Below are positions 11,202 to 24,544 of a stretch of 64,000 nt of DNA, one piece after another. A program made the translations under genes and the position numbers. The DNA is taken from the NCBI GenBank assembly GCA_013400975.1, contig WBMZ01011578.1:17501-81500 (forward strand), given 5' to 3'. Origin of the DNA: Atrichornis clamosus. Its lineage: Eukaryota; Chordata; Aves; Passeriformes; Menuridae. Within the stretch, counting starts at the first letter, position 1. Each line of letters opens with the position of its first letter. The notes beneath the pieces were generated by a model, which saw nothing but the letters and a program-made list of their open reading frames with translations, did no database searches and had not been told where the DNA came from.

Positions 11202-14200
11202 TGCTCCCGGGTTATGACAACGTTTGTGTCACAACTGCCACACATTCCCTATAATTCCATAACCCATCCAATAACTGAGAATTTTGCTGGCTTTGTCTGT
11301 CACCTCCCTTAAGCATTTCCAAGGCAAGAATTGGCATCAGTCACAAAAGATGGAATCTCACAGTGCTCTAAGGGCAACAGACAATTCAAGATAGATTTTA
11401 AATCTCAAATAGGACTTAAATCTCAAGTTTCTTCAAGGACAGGCAAGGAGAAGGATTGAAGGAGCACAAGCACCTCAAAACCCATTATGCCATAACTTTG
11501 GCATTACTGTTTAGACTCAGAATTTGTTTCAACAGATTTTTGACCAAAAAAAGAGTCCAGTATCTTCGCATTAGGACACCAAGGAAAAGAAGTGGAACAA
11601 TAACCAAAGCACTTGCATCATAGTCACTGTCATCACTTTCCAAGCCCTACTTCCAAGAGATATCTAAATATTTTAAGAGGGCCAGAAATCTTTGAAGAAG
11701 GATTTTCTAAAAAGTGAATTAACAACAGGGACTTAGAAATGTGAGCAGGAGATAGGTGGGAGGGAGGAGTGGTGTGGAAAGTAACAGGAAACATATCTGC
11801 TTGTGTGAAGCAGAATAGTGAGGACAATTTGGTTTTCTGATTGGTAAATCTTTTTAAGGATTGACTCTGACACATCCAGTTGGACTTCAGATTAACAGGG
11901 AAATCCAGAGATCTCTAAGTCCCTTGGAAGCTTCCCTGACAAAATGATCACCTGAAGAGCAACTTAACCACCTAGCAGACCTTCCTTTTCATGATCTAAG
12001 ACCATCTCAAAGGAATTGGCTCACTTTTCTCCTATTTAGGTCAAAGAGAAAAATCGGTAGGTGGACTCATTCTGTAAACATTTCTGTAAAAGAGTAAGAT
12101 GAAGCAGGAAGAAAAAGATTTTTAAAAATCTATTATAGCGATTCCCACTTAAAAACAAATACAGGAAAGTTAAGATAAAAAGCTGAACTGCAAAGCAGTG
12201 AGATAGAAGTGGCAATGTGAAAGGATCTTTCAGTTCTTGTTAAGAATTCTGATCAGTGCCGTGTTGTTCCCTTTCCTGGAAAGCTGTATAGATCTACTCA
12301 GAAATAAAAGGCTACCTTAATAAAAGATTAGGAATGTCACCCTTGGATGGATGTGGCTTTACAGTTTTCCACCATTTCCCTCCCTGGATCCCAGAGTGAC
12401 TTCAAGTCCCATCTACTACAAAATAAAGATAGTTTTATCAATTTAATTGTAAAACCCTTATTTAAGCAATTACTGTCTCTTTTCAACCATCACTCAGGAC
12501 ATTATTTATTTCAGCACATCACAATATTTTGTATTCATAACAGAGCATCCTCCATGAAAGGTTGAAACTTTGAATGGAATGAGAAATAATTCAGGATAAA
12601 CTATTACACTGGATGCAACATTTTGTACAGCTTCCTCCTCAATAATGTACCAGTAAGAAAAGAGAAAAACACTCTATGGAAGAAATATAGGCAACAGTGA
12701 ACACCTTAACTGTAAATGCTTTCAGGTTTTACTGACCACATCTTCAAACATTTTCTAAACAACTCAGTACTTAATGTATATGTTGCCCCAAAGCTGATTT
12801 GCACAAGTCACTTTCATGAACATCAAAAAATAAACCTGCATTTATCAACCTCGTAAAGCCTCAATGAGGAGACTGCATTAACTACAAAATGAGAATATTC
12901 CTACTATAATTTGAGTCCAAACAAGAGAATGACTGGGGTAACCACAGCTGACATAACCAAGAAGCCACAGGTCAAGGCAAGTAGCTACTCAAAATATGGA
13001 CTAGACTTTCAATTCATTACTCCTATAGGCCAGGTATGCTATGTCTTTTAGGCACATCCAAACGTGTTTGGGGGTTGCAAATAAATCTAACATGAAGACA
13101 CTCGTTCTCCCTTTCTTTTATGCAAGTGCTTGGATAAATCATACAGATAAAAAGCAGACTTTACTTTGCAAAGGCTGGTAAGGTTCAGAGTTTTAAAAAT
13201 GAACTCTTTTGGGGGATATACACAAAACTACATTCAGCTGTAGACAGCGGGTCAGTAAATGAGTAAATATTTCAGGTACACAAACTTGCTCGTGGTTTGT
13301 TGCCATACATACAGCTGCCTTCATAAAGCCACTTCTACACTTTCATTTCAACCACCAGAAACTACAAAAAAAGTTTACAAGTAACACAAATAACATCATA
13401 ATATCTGTATGCATAAGTCTACCCCAGAAACTTCAGCAATGCAGAAGTTTCACACGAAATCCAGCTACAGCCAAGTAGAATAGGCTTTAACCCAACAGCC
13501 TGAACTCAGGTCAGTCATAAACAATATTTGCAACTTGGGTGCTGCTGTCAGGAAAAGTCAAATGAAAAAAAACATGCAGAGACAGCACTAGAATACAGGG
13601 AATTATTTGACAATTTTGTGACCTCTTTCTTCAATTGCTGTTATAAACAAGCTTTTTACATAAAAACAATACTTTTAAAAATGAAATTGCGTTTAGGAGA
13701 ATATTCAAGTCTACTGCCAAAAGACTGTCAAATACATCTGGACTACAAATGACAGTATGTTGAATCAGAAGCTAACACCCATTTAGCAATCAGATGCATA
13801 TTTCATCCTTAATGAAGGCCTGAAAAGAAGAGTTCACTTTATTCTGGACGCAGGTATCAAAGCAGATCTCGCAAAGCAACACAGGCGCATCATCTAAGGA
13901 TCTTTTTCACATTAAGAATCCTATTAGAAGGAAAACACTAAAAGGTAATTGAATTTCCCTCAGTTATCTTCATCTCTGTCAGCTCCTGCTACAATAACTT
14001 ACTCTCCAGAGCAGAGATAACTCAATTCTGTCCAGCAAGCATATGTTATGAATCTCCAAAGCAAACTTGTCTAAATCATTCTGGTCTTCTATCAAGGTTG
14101 GCTGTAGATATGAACTCTGACAGAAAGCAAACAAATTTATTTTTATCTTTTCAATAATTCACTTCCCTGTGCCTTGATGGAAGAATCTAAAGATATAAAT

Positions 14201-17200
14201 GTTTCCACTAATTCTGGAATTATAAAGACTGGTTGAAAACATTTTATCTGAAAGTTTATGCTGTTAAAAACTCTTCTATTCACTATTCTGTTTTAGCAGA
14301 AACAAAAGAGCAGTTTTTGGTTCCTGGAGGCATACAAGAACTAAATCATCATTCTGTAATTGACATTTTGTGCAGAATGGTTCTGATATTTACATTTCAC
14401 CTTCAATGGAAATGTTAACTCTACAAATAATTACAGAAGTGTACTCTAACCTTTTATTTCATCAAAGCTCTTAAAACATCAGTAAGCACAAATTCTTCAC
14501 TCACATAAGCAAGCTACTTTGATTTAAAAAGCAACATGTTAGGAAGGTATAATGGCTTACCTAGACCAACATCACAAAAGAAAAATAAAACAAAAAGCTG
14601 CAGAAGAAAGGGTAAATGACAAGAAACACAAGAGCTATTTCCAGAAGGAGAGGAGAAAAAATACTAGATAAGGGCCTGGCCACAACTAATATTAACTGTA
14701 CAGTTCCTGTCACTTTGTGACTGTTTCAGGCTGTTTAACGTATGTAAAAGATAGTCTGAAGAATGAGTGAATAATGAATTGACAAAGTTCCTTGCTGACA
14801 CTCAGCTCCTTGGAGCTGTTTAGTCACAAAGGAGCTGTGAGGAACTGGAGGGGAAGAAAACCAAGTCATCATAACAATAACACAGCACAGGAACTTCAGT
14901 TTAGATAAAAGAAACATAGAAAATAATCTAATTTTAGATATAAAATGATGGACACTGAGTTCACCTTTTTCTTTGCTCCTCTTTGTCGTAAGTTTGCAGC
15001 TATCGGAATAAGCCCTTCATCGCACTTTAATTTAGAGTCAGCCTCCCAACTGTAGCATTGTGTGTAGTTACCAGCTATCATCAGCAACAGCTTTATTCTA
15101 TTAATTACAACGGTGTAATGAACAGAAGGCGTTTAGGAAATACTGGTTGTGATCCGTGTCTCTCATCCAACCTGACTCACTACCAGGGAAAAGGCATTTC
15201 ACAAGCCAAGAATGAACATAAGATGTCAGTGCAATTTGCTGTGTAACCCTTGGCAAAAGCTTATGTGGAGTCCAAGTTTTACAGGGGGGATAACCCCTGA
15301 AGGGGTAACTAAGCACATGGCCATCACTGCTGGCAAGCAAGAACCAGAAGTCTCTCCAAACTGCAGAACAGTGGGGCTGTTACTACGTTTGCTCTTTTAA
15401 TAAACTCTTCCTTAAGTATCCACAGCTTGAGATAGGATAATAGGCTTGACAATGGACTTAAGAATATGATTAAGTCTTGCTCACCCACGTGGCAGTAGGA
15501 ATCAAATTTTTCAAGAATGGGTACAGAGCAGAGCTACCAGGATGATCTAGAGTATGCAGACACCACCTTAGAATTTAAAAAAAAAACTTACAAGAATAAA
15601 ACTCATTTAGTCTATCGGACAAAAGTGAGGAGATGTGATAAATAACCAGATTTTTAAAAAAAAGTAAAAATTAGAAATGCTAAAGAAAAAAAGACCTGAA
15701 GCCCAAAGATAATAAACACATAATAGCAAAGAAATATATGCTAAATAAAAGTGAAAATAACTTAGAGTTTACAACTGAGCAGAATATTTAAGTCCAACCT
15801 TCTAGTTGAAATATGGAGAAAAAACACCTTCAGGTATATAGACCCTGAAGATCTACGGTGACCTTGTCAGAAGCAATATCAGAATTATTTTAATATAATG
15901 TCTTTTGCATTTAGATCAAACCAACTTACAATAAAACACATAGAAGAGATGTGTACTGTCACCAGTGCTTTTTCTTCAAAGTTCAACAATTCCTAACGCT
16001 GTTGTTAAAAAGGTACATAAGCAATGCAAGTTATCTTTGGACAGGAATTTTAGAACAAAATCTCAAATCAAGCACATTAGGGTATTTGCTTTGTTAGTGC
16101 TAGAAAATTACATTCTATTTACACTGTATTACTTCAGTCAGGATTATTTTAGAATCAGTGCCTGACATGAGCTACCATAAAAATCCATACATGAATAATA
16201 AACAAGGTAAACAATACTGATTTATTTTTCATGAATAGGTGAGAACAACAACATTTCTGATGGGAACACCTCATTTGAAACAAGAAATTTCTTAACTTGC
16301 TAGCTTAGTTTTCGTATTATAAATGTAAAAAGATGCAGAAAAACATGCAAAATGTTTTTATAGACAACACAAAAACTGTATAAAAAAGATACAATATTAG
16401 GGGTTCAAAGGAAAGATATGCCATCTGAAAGAAGGCTTTTTTAAAGACAAAAAAAAGAAAAAAAAGCTGGAATGGTTAAGCTCTAGTGAAAGAAGGCTGT
16501 AAGAAAATGGCATTCTTCAGTGAGTATGTCCAAAGAAGGAAAACAGAAAAATATGTTAACTATGGCATGTTACTTATAAAAACAAAATGAAGCAGGTCTA
16601 AAGAGATGGAGGATCAATTGCATAAAACCATAAAAGGCAGCAATAAATTATTTTTCAAACAAATCAGGAGCAGTAAGCCCATTAAGGTGTCTCTGTAGAG
16701 CTAACGGAAGATCAAAGGGTAAAAAATGCTCTTAGAACACATGACCGTCACAGCAGAGGGATGTTAGAAAACTGGGAAGAGACCAACTGCTGGGACCAGA
16801 CAGTGTCCACTCAGGTGATCCAGAAGAACTCAGGGATGAATGCAGCTAAGCCATCAGCTACAGTGTTCTTGTTCAAACTGCCTGAGTGCCAGAAGAACAA
16901 ACCACGCCAAATGGACTCTGGAGGACCGCAGGGAACAACACGACAATAACTCTGAAGTTTTTAAAAGGCAAACTCGTAGCTGTGTTCAAAGCAAAAAGCA
17001 AACGAAGGAATAAACACGCTGGCAGGAGCCATCCTTGCCTTTGTAAAGGGAAGTTGTGCTTCATTAGATTTCTTTCAACAAGCCACTCGAGACACAGACA
17101 AGAAAAGACCCAGCTCATGAAGTCCACTGCTTGAACGCCAGAAAGATATTTAAAGAAAGGCAGGATGAGGTAGGGCAGATAAGAACACCCTCATGTTGCA

Positions 17201-18101
17201 GTTAAGATGCACTGCAACAGCAACAGGTAAGTTCAAAAAGGAATGCCTGCTCCCAGTCTAGCAGAAAACAGATCACAGCAAAAGTATATAACGCTGTTCT
17301 CCACTCTTCTCATTATCCCATTTTCTTCATGCTGTTTCAATTCAGTCATTAAAGTAGCAGGGCAAAATTATAAAGCATAACTGGTTACAGGAATTAGGTC
17401 TTAGGCTCCTTCCTTTTTAGGTTTTCAGGATCTACAAATGCTAAAATAACAAGAATTCCACAGTCTGTTCTGCTGAGACTTACAGAGCTATGGGGAGTAG
17501 ATTAATTAAGCTTGTTGATAATTTCTAGTGAATATAATTTGTAACAGTACTTAGATGAGGGGATAAAAAGTTTTTAAAACAAAGAAAAGTTTATCATTCA
17601 TAGGAAGAGAAAAATAAGATGTGTTTAATACATAAAAGGAGTGGAAAAGGCCATAAAAAGTTGAAATCTCCTACATTCTTAAACACTGTGCAGAGGACTC
17701 GTATCTTCATGGTGTTCAAGGGTATTTTTAAAATTACAATTAGTATGTAAATGAAACATCTCACAGATTATAAAATGTGGAATAATTTCAATAAAATACT
17801 GCTCAAGACTAAGCATTAATTAGAAAGCAATAAACTTCATAAATATCAGAAATATTATAGTAGATTTTTTAATATGAAATAGCTACAGTTATGAATCTAT
17901 TTAGTCTCATATGATTTGAAAAGCCCAATACTATGTTGGTACTTATTAATCCTTCACACAGTTTGTCTCATAATAGGTAAAAAATATTATCCAAGAAATG
18001 GAAATGAAGATAACATCGTTTGTTTCATCAGAAATGTCTATAGGAGAGAGTAGTTCTAAAATGAATTTTCTTTCAAGTTGCTTCAGAAACTATATTTTAG
18101 T

Positions 18102-18457
18102 ATCATAGAATCACAGAATGGTTTGGGTTGGAAGGGACCTCAAAGGTCGTTTAGTTCCAACTCCCCTGCCATGGGCAGGGATACCTTTCATTAGACCTGG
18201 TTGCTTAAAGCCCTATCCAGGCTGGCCTTGAACACTGCCAGGGATGGGGCAACCACAACTTCTCTGGGCAACCTGTGCCTCACAGTAAAGAATTTCTTCC
18301 TAATATCTAATCTAGATCTACTCTCTTTCAGTGTGAAGCCACTACTGCTTGTCCTGTCACTATTTGCCTGTGGAAAAAGGCCCTCTCCAGCTCTTTTGTA
18401 GCCTCTTCAGGTACTGAAAGGACACAAGTAAGGTCAATCTGGAGCTTCTCTTCTTCA
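18102..18457 (-). mobile_element. CR1 LINE 3' fragment
   Basis: On the plus strand it opens ATCATAGAATCACAGAATGG, the complement of the CR1 3' terminal ATTCTATGAT-type repeat. It continues through the diagnostic GGGTTGGAAGGGACCT, CCCCTGCCATGGGCAGGGA, CCAGGCTGGCCTTGAAC and GGGCAACCTG segments. Similarity fades in the CTGGAGCTTCTCTTCTTC segment near 18457. It is 5'-truncated, in the same orientation as LRBA, and non-coding. Confidence 0.92.
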
Positions 18458-21400
18458 GAGAGAGATAAGAGTTACCTTTGATAACTCTTAGACATGTTTT
18501 TGTAAAGTATTTTAATTTAAAATTGAGACATAACAAAAAGACATGTCTCAGTATTCCAGTGCAATTTTTCATTCCTTCTCTTCTCATTTCTTATTAAAGC
18601 TTAGTGAATGAGAAACCACAATTTTTTGCTCCTTCTCTCATAATTAAGCAATGCTTTATCCCAACACTTCCCAGAGCATAGGGAATATGTTATAATGTTC
18701 AAACAGAGAAGCAACTTTTCATTTCAGTGTCCTTTGTTTCACATGAGACAAGTAATCCTAAAATTTGCCACCTCAGGAATATGAGAAATTTAATCTCCTA
18801 GTTTGGGACTTGCAAACATATTGCAGCAGAACAAAATTAGTTAATCCTCCCATGGAAACAAAAATATTCTCCTATGCTCAGTGCTGTGCAAGGCATTTAT
18901 ACTACCTCAAAAATGTGTTTAGAAATGAAAGTAAATTTTTTTCTTCCTTCTACCAACAGACAGATGGTGCTGTAACACCTAAAGGGCCCAATGCACAGGG
19001 CAGTATTTATTTAAAAATTTAAATTTGAGAGAGTTAAGTCCATTCATAATCAATTGTGTAAAGCCTTATTTTTTTTGTGAGGGTACATCTAATTTCCTTC
19101 ATGTTGCCCCAATATATTTTTGCAGTATTATGGACAACAACTTTGGGGTACATTCCTACAGGGCACCTACAACTTGCCCTATCCATTATCTCCAGGTGTT
19201 CTGTGGAGAACCATTGCTGCTGACCCACTCCACAAGAGAGAACACCCATTGAAAGCATCACAAAATCTTTTGTTCTAATAAATAAGGACATTGCCATTAA
19301 GTGTGCTGAAAAACACTTCATATAAAAGGATGTTGCAAGAGTCACAGGAAGACTTTTTGACACACAGGTTCTATAACAAAGCAGCTTTTGTTAAAAACAC
19401 TGGAAAACTATGGAGAATAGGGACCCAGTAAAGGAGTAAAACTTTCTTTCCCACAGCAGCTGCATGTTACACCTAGAAGTAGCAATCATCTATAGACACT
19501 ACAAAGACTCCAAATACCTTTCCATAATTCTTTTAAGGGCTCTCAAACATTCCCTTCGACTGATGGGTGTACTGCCAGGATTGATTTGCAGCAATTTTTA
19601 GTTACTTCCTCTGATACAAATAACATATTCTAACATTTAATGCTTAGCACACCAAAGGGGAAAAGAAGCGGAATACGGAAGATTATCAATCAACGGAAGC
19701 ACTGAATTCTGCTTTCTGCCAAGGAAACAAAAAGCAGGCAGCTACATCCAAGTCACTATTGGAACGCTTGCCTAGCCTTGCACCCCACCTCTGTCAAGGC
19801 AGTACCAGCATTAAGATTCGTTTCTCAGCATGAGCCATGAAGTAAAACATTCCGTTTATTACCGCAGCCTATAAATTGACATTGAATAAGAATTAGAACT
19901 GTGAGGAAGTCCAAGTCTTCTGCATGAAAAAACATAACTGAACACAAAAGGGCAACAAATTTTACAGCAGCTGGAAATGCTAGATTTAATTATTGAAGAG
20001 AAATCATGCAGAGAAGTTAGCTGACTAGCATGATTTATAACAAATGCAAAGGGAAAGTCATGTGAAATTCTCAGTTAATCAACAGAAACAGCCAATAACA
20101 AGAATGCCAGTATTTTATATTTCTGTGGATGATGAGAATTTGAAAAAAATAAGACCAAAAATTCAAGAGAATGACACCAAAATCTTTTTTAAAAGACACT
20201 GAGGAGATAAGTTATTTTGTCCATTATAGTAGCAGTTACATTTTATGGAAATAATTACTGAAGGATCTGTCTTCCTCAGAATGAAGAATCATTGTACACC
20301 CATTATAGAAAGTTTACTGAGAATTATTGTGTTGCACTCTCCACTGCTCCTCTAAACACACCACAATGTGCAATATTATGAATAGTTTTGGATTGCACAT
20401 TTCCCCCCTATTTTCCTAATTCTTCATGTGAATCTGACGTAAAAAATACCCAACACAACAATGTTGCTGGAACATTTACCAAAAATACTTTACACAAGCA
20501 TTGAGATATGGTATCACAGATTTTTGTCTAAAACCAGTAGTGCCACCCAATAGCAAACTAAAGCTTCACTAGAAAGATGAACCACTGATGCTTGAACAGG
20601 CCTAAAAACCTTGCAGGTTTACTTATCTAGAATTCTATAAATATGTATATTCACCCACAAATACATGAAGAGATTTATATAAGACAGGAGGCATATCCAA
20701 GGCAATGGGCACTCCTGTCATAAATTATAAAATAAAGTCAATTAGAGTACAAAATTCCCTCCCCCTCCTCACACCAAATCCAATTATTCCCATAGGCCCG
20801 ACTCCGCAGCAGTCTGCACACATAATCTAAGACACAGTGCGAATCACCACATTTTTCAAGGTCATTTCTGGAAAGCAATATGGGTGGTAGTATGAAACTA
20901 GTTGTTGGAATTTAAGCATAAAGGGGGTCCTCTTCAGGACTTTCAGTTCTACCAAACACTGAGGGTGAGATTCTAAAAAATGCCTAAGAGACATGGATAT
21001 AAATCCCAGGGGCAATGGGCAAAATTTAAGGTTATGTTAGAAATGCTCACATTTACACATTCACTGCCACCTCACTAGAGAAATGAGTGGAATATTCCTT
21101 CATGGGGATTCTTTAAAAGGCTCAATCACAGCGTAAAATGTCTCAGGTTTCCTGGTGATCTCCCCATATGTCTACATGCATAGATGGAACTACTACTTAT
21201 ACAGGCAGCAGTGAAAACATAGGTGAAGAAAAGATCAGGAAAAGAAATCAGATAAAAAGATTCTCCTTTGTATTCAGTCACAGAAAAACCTCTCAGCCAA
21301 TCTCTCACCTCCAAAGCAGTTTTTTTCTTTTTTACAGTATCAACTTAGAAAAAAGACACCATAACAGGTTTGCTCACAATTTGTTACATTACTTATGTTA

Positions 21401-24400
21401 TCTCCTATTCAAAACAAAAAAAAAAAAGAAAAAGGAGTGGCCAGGCACCAAAAAGAAAGGTTGGTTTGGTTTTTTTTAAGTGTTTTTCCACTGCTGAGTT
21501 GTAGGGTAGAGCCCTCTAGAGAGGGTGAAAGATTACATGAGCTTCCTGTGAGTGAATATAAGTATCTCCAGTTTGAAGAAGCTTCTGAAGTGCAGGACTG
21601 CAAAGGAGGGTTTTGCAGTGCAAGTGGAGACAGACTCCTCACAGAAAGGAAGAAACAGAAAAACAGCCAGGCCAAGATGACTTCTTGCTGTCAGACACAG
21701 AAGTAGTGGGAGTAGGGATTTTGCTGCTGTCAAGACACTTAACTTAAAGTTTCTGAAAGAGAGAAAATTGCCATGAGAAGACACAAGAAGGATAGAACAG
21801 ATTTCTTTTCAAATCCTTTTAGTTTAAATATATCTCGCTTAGGCACTCAGGGTTTACTGCATATCTAAAGTTACAGCACAAACCGGAACAATATGCCAAA
21901 AATAAAAAAAGAAAACAAAACACAAAGCTATCCTTGCTCTAAAGACTCTTCCCGTGCTTTTGGTCATCCTACTTTATGGAAAGAGTTCCTCTCAATGTTC
22001 TGACCAACACAGGGTCCCACCATATGGAGACAGAGCAAAGCCCAACCAGACTTTACACAGCAAAATTTACATGTGCAGCATTTGCTCTTGCTTGTCTCAT
22101 CCTAGATATGAAAAAATTGATAGACGGACATTTCTCAATCCATTGCTGGAACAAGAACATCTAGCCTGTACTTGCAATGAATTAAGAACCAAACAGGAGT
22201 GGCACCTTCCCCTCTGGACCCTGTGCAACTTTTAAAATGCCACCGGAGAATTTCTTGCATCACATTTCTAAGGTACCAATTTCAGCACAGCAGTGTCTTT
22301 CCTGTATTACCTATTTTCCTAGGTTTTTCCTTCTTCTTACAATGACTATCCTTACCCCCATTTATAAGTGATTACTACACAAATATACATAACTACAGAA
22401 CTTTGTTACGAGGCTTGTCTAAACTTCCCATTGCTTTCTCCCACGTTTGCGTATACCATTCTTCAGGGCTAAGTGTTACAGGATCACTCTAAGAGATTGT
22501 TTAATCTTTTTGTCATACACAGGATCTGCTCACTTCCTTCAGCTACCACACGTCTTAAGACATGGATGGAACATGGTACACCAGAATTTCTGACTGTTAA
22601 TTCTGATTGGTACCTGCTGATTCAGACAGGTATGACCAATGGTTCCCCTTTCCACAAAGAAACACCACACTGACTGAAGTCTCTGCCACAGACCCCAGTA
22701 ACACCAACTTCATGTGACACCAGGCTCTTTAAGCATTCGGTAGAATTCAGTAGTTGTACAGCCTCAGCTTGTGACACCTGTGGAAGTCGTGCTGGATCAA
22801 AGTTTTTCCAACACAGTAACAAAACTAAACTGGATAAAACAGACTGCTGATATTTTCAGACACTAGTTTTCATTTAAGTTCCACCTAATGACTTAAACCT
22901 CTTGCGCCATCACCAAGACAGCACAGATTCAAACTAGCATCAGCTCAAAGTATTAGCCAGCTCTCATCCTAGAGATGTCACAGTAAAACTCAGAGCTATA
23001 TTAAAAATGTAAGTTGATGCTCTGTTTCAATTTCTTCCAGACATCATAAAAGGTATCTTGAGGTTGAAATAGAGCCAAGAGTGGAGTTGTCACTGAACAA
23101 TTGTATTCATTGATAGCCTGTATTTACATGACAGAAGCCCTTATTTCTCACACATTTCCTACATACATACACCCCCATTTGAGAACAGTTTGCATCTGAA
23201 GAAAAAAAGTAGGCTGTTCATCTAATCAATAATGCCATGTCATGCGTGGAGCTTCTGCATAAATCCACAGCAAAAGATGTCAAGCACGTCCCAGTCCAAT
23301 GATTATCAGGCAACGGAGTAAAAGGATGCACTTTTCATCTCCACAGGACTGTCGCCAAACTCTTGATGTAATAAATGAAACATGCCTGCTATTTCACCAT
23401 TGCAAAATGGTACTGTAGATATCTTACAACATCTCTGTTTGCAGGAGGGGGTAACTAGCTCTAGATGAAGTGCAGATATGTTATTAGACAACGCACAGCT
23501 TGAGTCCTGGGGCCAACACAGATGACCTTTTAAACATGAGCACTGTCTAAGACAAATATGCTTTCATCTTTGGGGAGTATTTTTTCAAGTAAAGATTTAA
23601 GAGAAAAACAGTTTAGAAATACGTTAAGCACAAATGTGCCTTCAATCTCTTAATGCTTCGTTTTAGAAACAAAACCACAAGCAATATCACATGTCAGAAG
23701 AAAGACAAAGTACTCTTTAAGTAGAATATTAGTGAATTGAGAGGGATTTACCTCCATTTTCATTTACCCAATAATTAAAGCTCAGAAAAAGGAGACGTGT
23801 AATGTAACCAAGACTCAAAACTGAAGGTATGACCAAAGTGATTCAGAAAACAGGCTTGTATTTTTGTTAGAAGTAATACAAATTTATTACAAAAACGAAG
23901 ATCATTATTTCACTTTAGATTCCCTTAAGTGGGGTGAAAATATGAAAACATAACAAAACCACACTGAAACATGTAAAACATAAGGAGAATGGTTTTAGAG
24001 AGGGGATTAAGTTAAATAGCAAATGAAACAAAAAGAAAAAAAAAGTAATTTCTCATTTTGCACTTCACAGGCTGTTACCATTTATCTTCAGCAAAGTGGT
24101 TTTTTTCAGAGCTGTATCTTGACTGTGATGCTAAGCAGCTTTAACACATACAGTGATATTTGCTAAATGGAAAAGAGCAGCATAGGTATGATAAAATTCT
24201 TTCCCTTACAAACTATGGTGTGCAGATTTCAACAACTTCTGAGCTGTTCTGCTCAGCCTGTTTTTCCATCAGTTAGTGGCAAACTTATCAAATCACCCTA
24301 CAACTGGAAATCACTTTTCTGAGTGGAACCTCCTGTACCTGAAAAGTCCAGATCACACGGTGGAATCCTCAAACACAGTGGGATTGTTATGCTTTTGTGC

Positions 24401-24435
24401 TTTGCTTTTTTTTAAAGAAAGACTTCCTTTCTTAC

Positions 24436-24544
24436 CTCAAATTCAGCATGGCGGTTAATATCCTCTGCTCTCTGTCTGCTCAAGATAAATTCTGCTTCAT
24501 TAGCCACTCGTACTAGATGGTCCTTCATGGTTTGACTCAGCAAC
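24436..24544 (-). CDS. LRBA: LRBA coding exon (LLSQTMKDH...HAEFE)
   Basis: This 109-nt exon encodes one completing base plus 36 codons. The minus-strand acceptor is TTTTCTGTCCTCAG before GTTGCTG, and the donor is TTTGAG/GTAAG. The first G completes the AGG arginine started in the exon at 35711-35775. The peptide begins [19 protein letters not shown] and ends [14 protein letters not shown]. It is a highly conserved helical block of the neurobeachin family upstream of [18 protein letters not shown] and [10 protein letters not shown] are LRBA-like; I recall LLCHAMKDHIV and ILNRQRAEDV in NBEA. It ends in phase 0, in frame with the exon at 36-202. Confidence 0.94.

Larger units (their letters stand above)
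203..24435 (-). other. LRBA: LRBA intron, 24.2 kb
   Basis: This is the intron between the exons at 24436-24544 and 36-202. It contains a solo LTR (5862-6800), an 83-nt hairpin (7586-7668), paired short hairpins near 8.7 kb and 11.1 kb, and a CR1 3' fragment (18102-18457). I see no second gene: the remaining open frames are short, lack recognisable domains and lie on both strands. A strong-looking unused acceptor occurs at 4622/4623. Elsewhere it is ordinary AT-rich intronic sequence with short A/T runs. Confidence 0.85.

Noticed and set aside
18201..18401. 66-codon plus-strand ORF
   Set aside because: It lies antisense within the CR1 fragment at 18102-18457.
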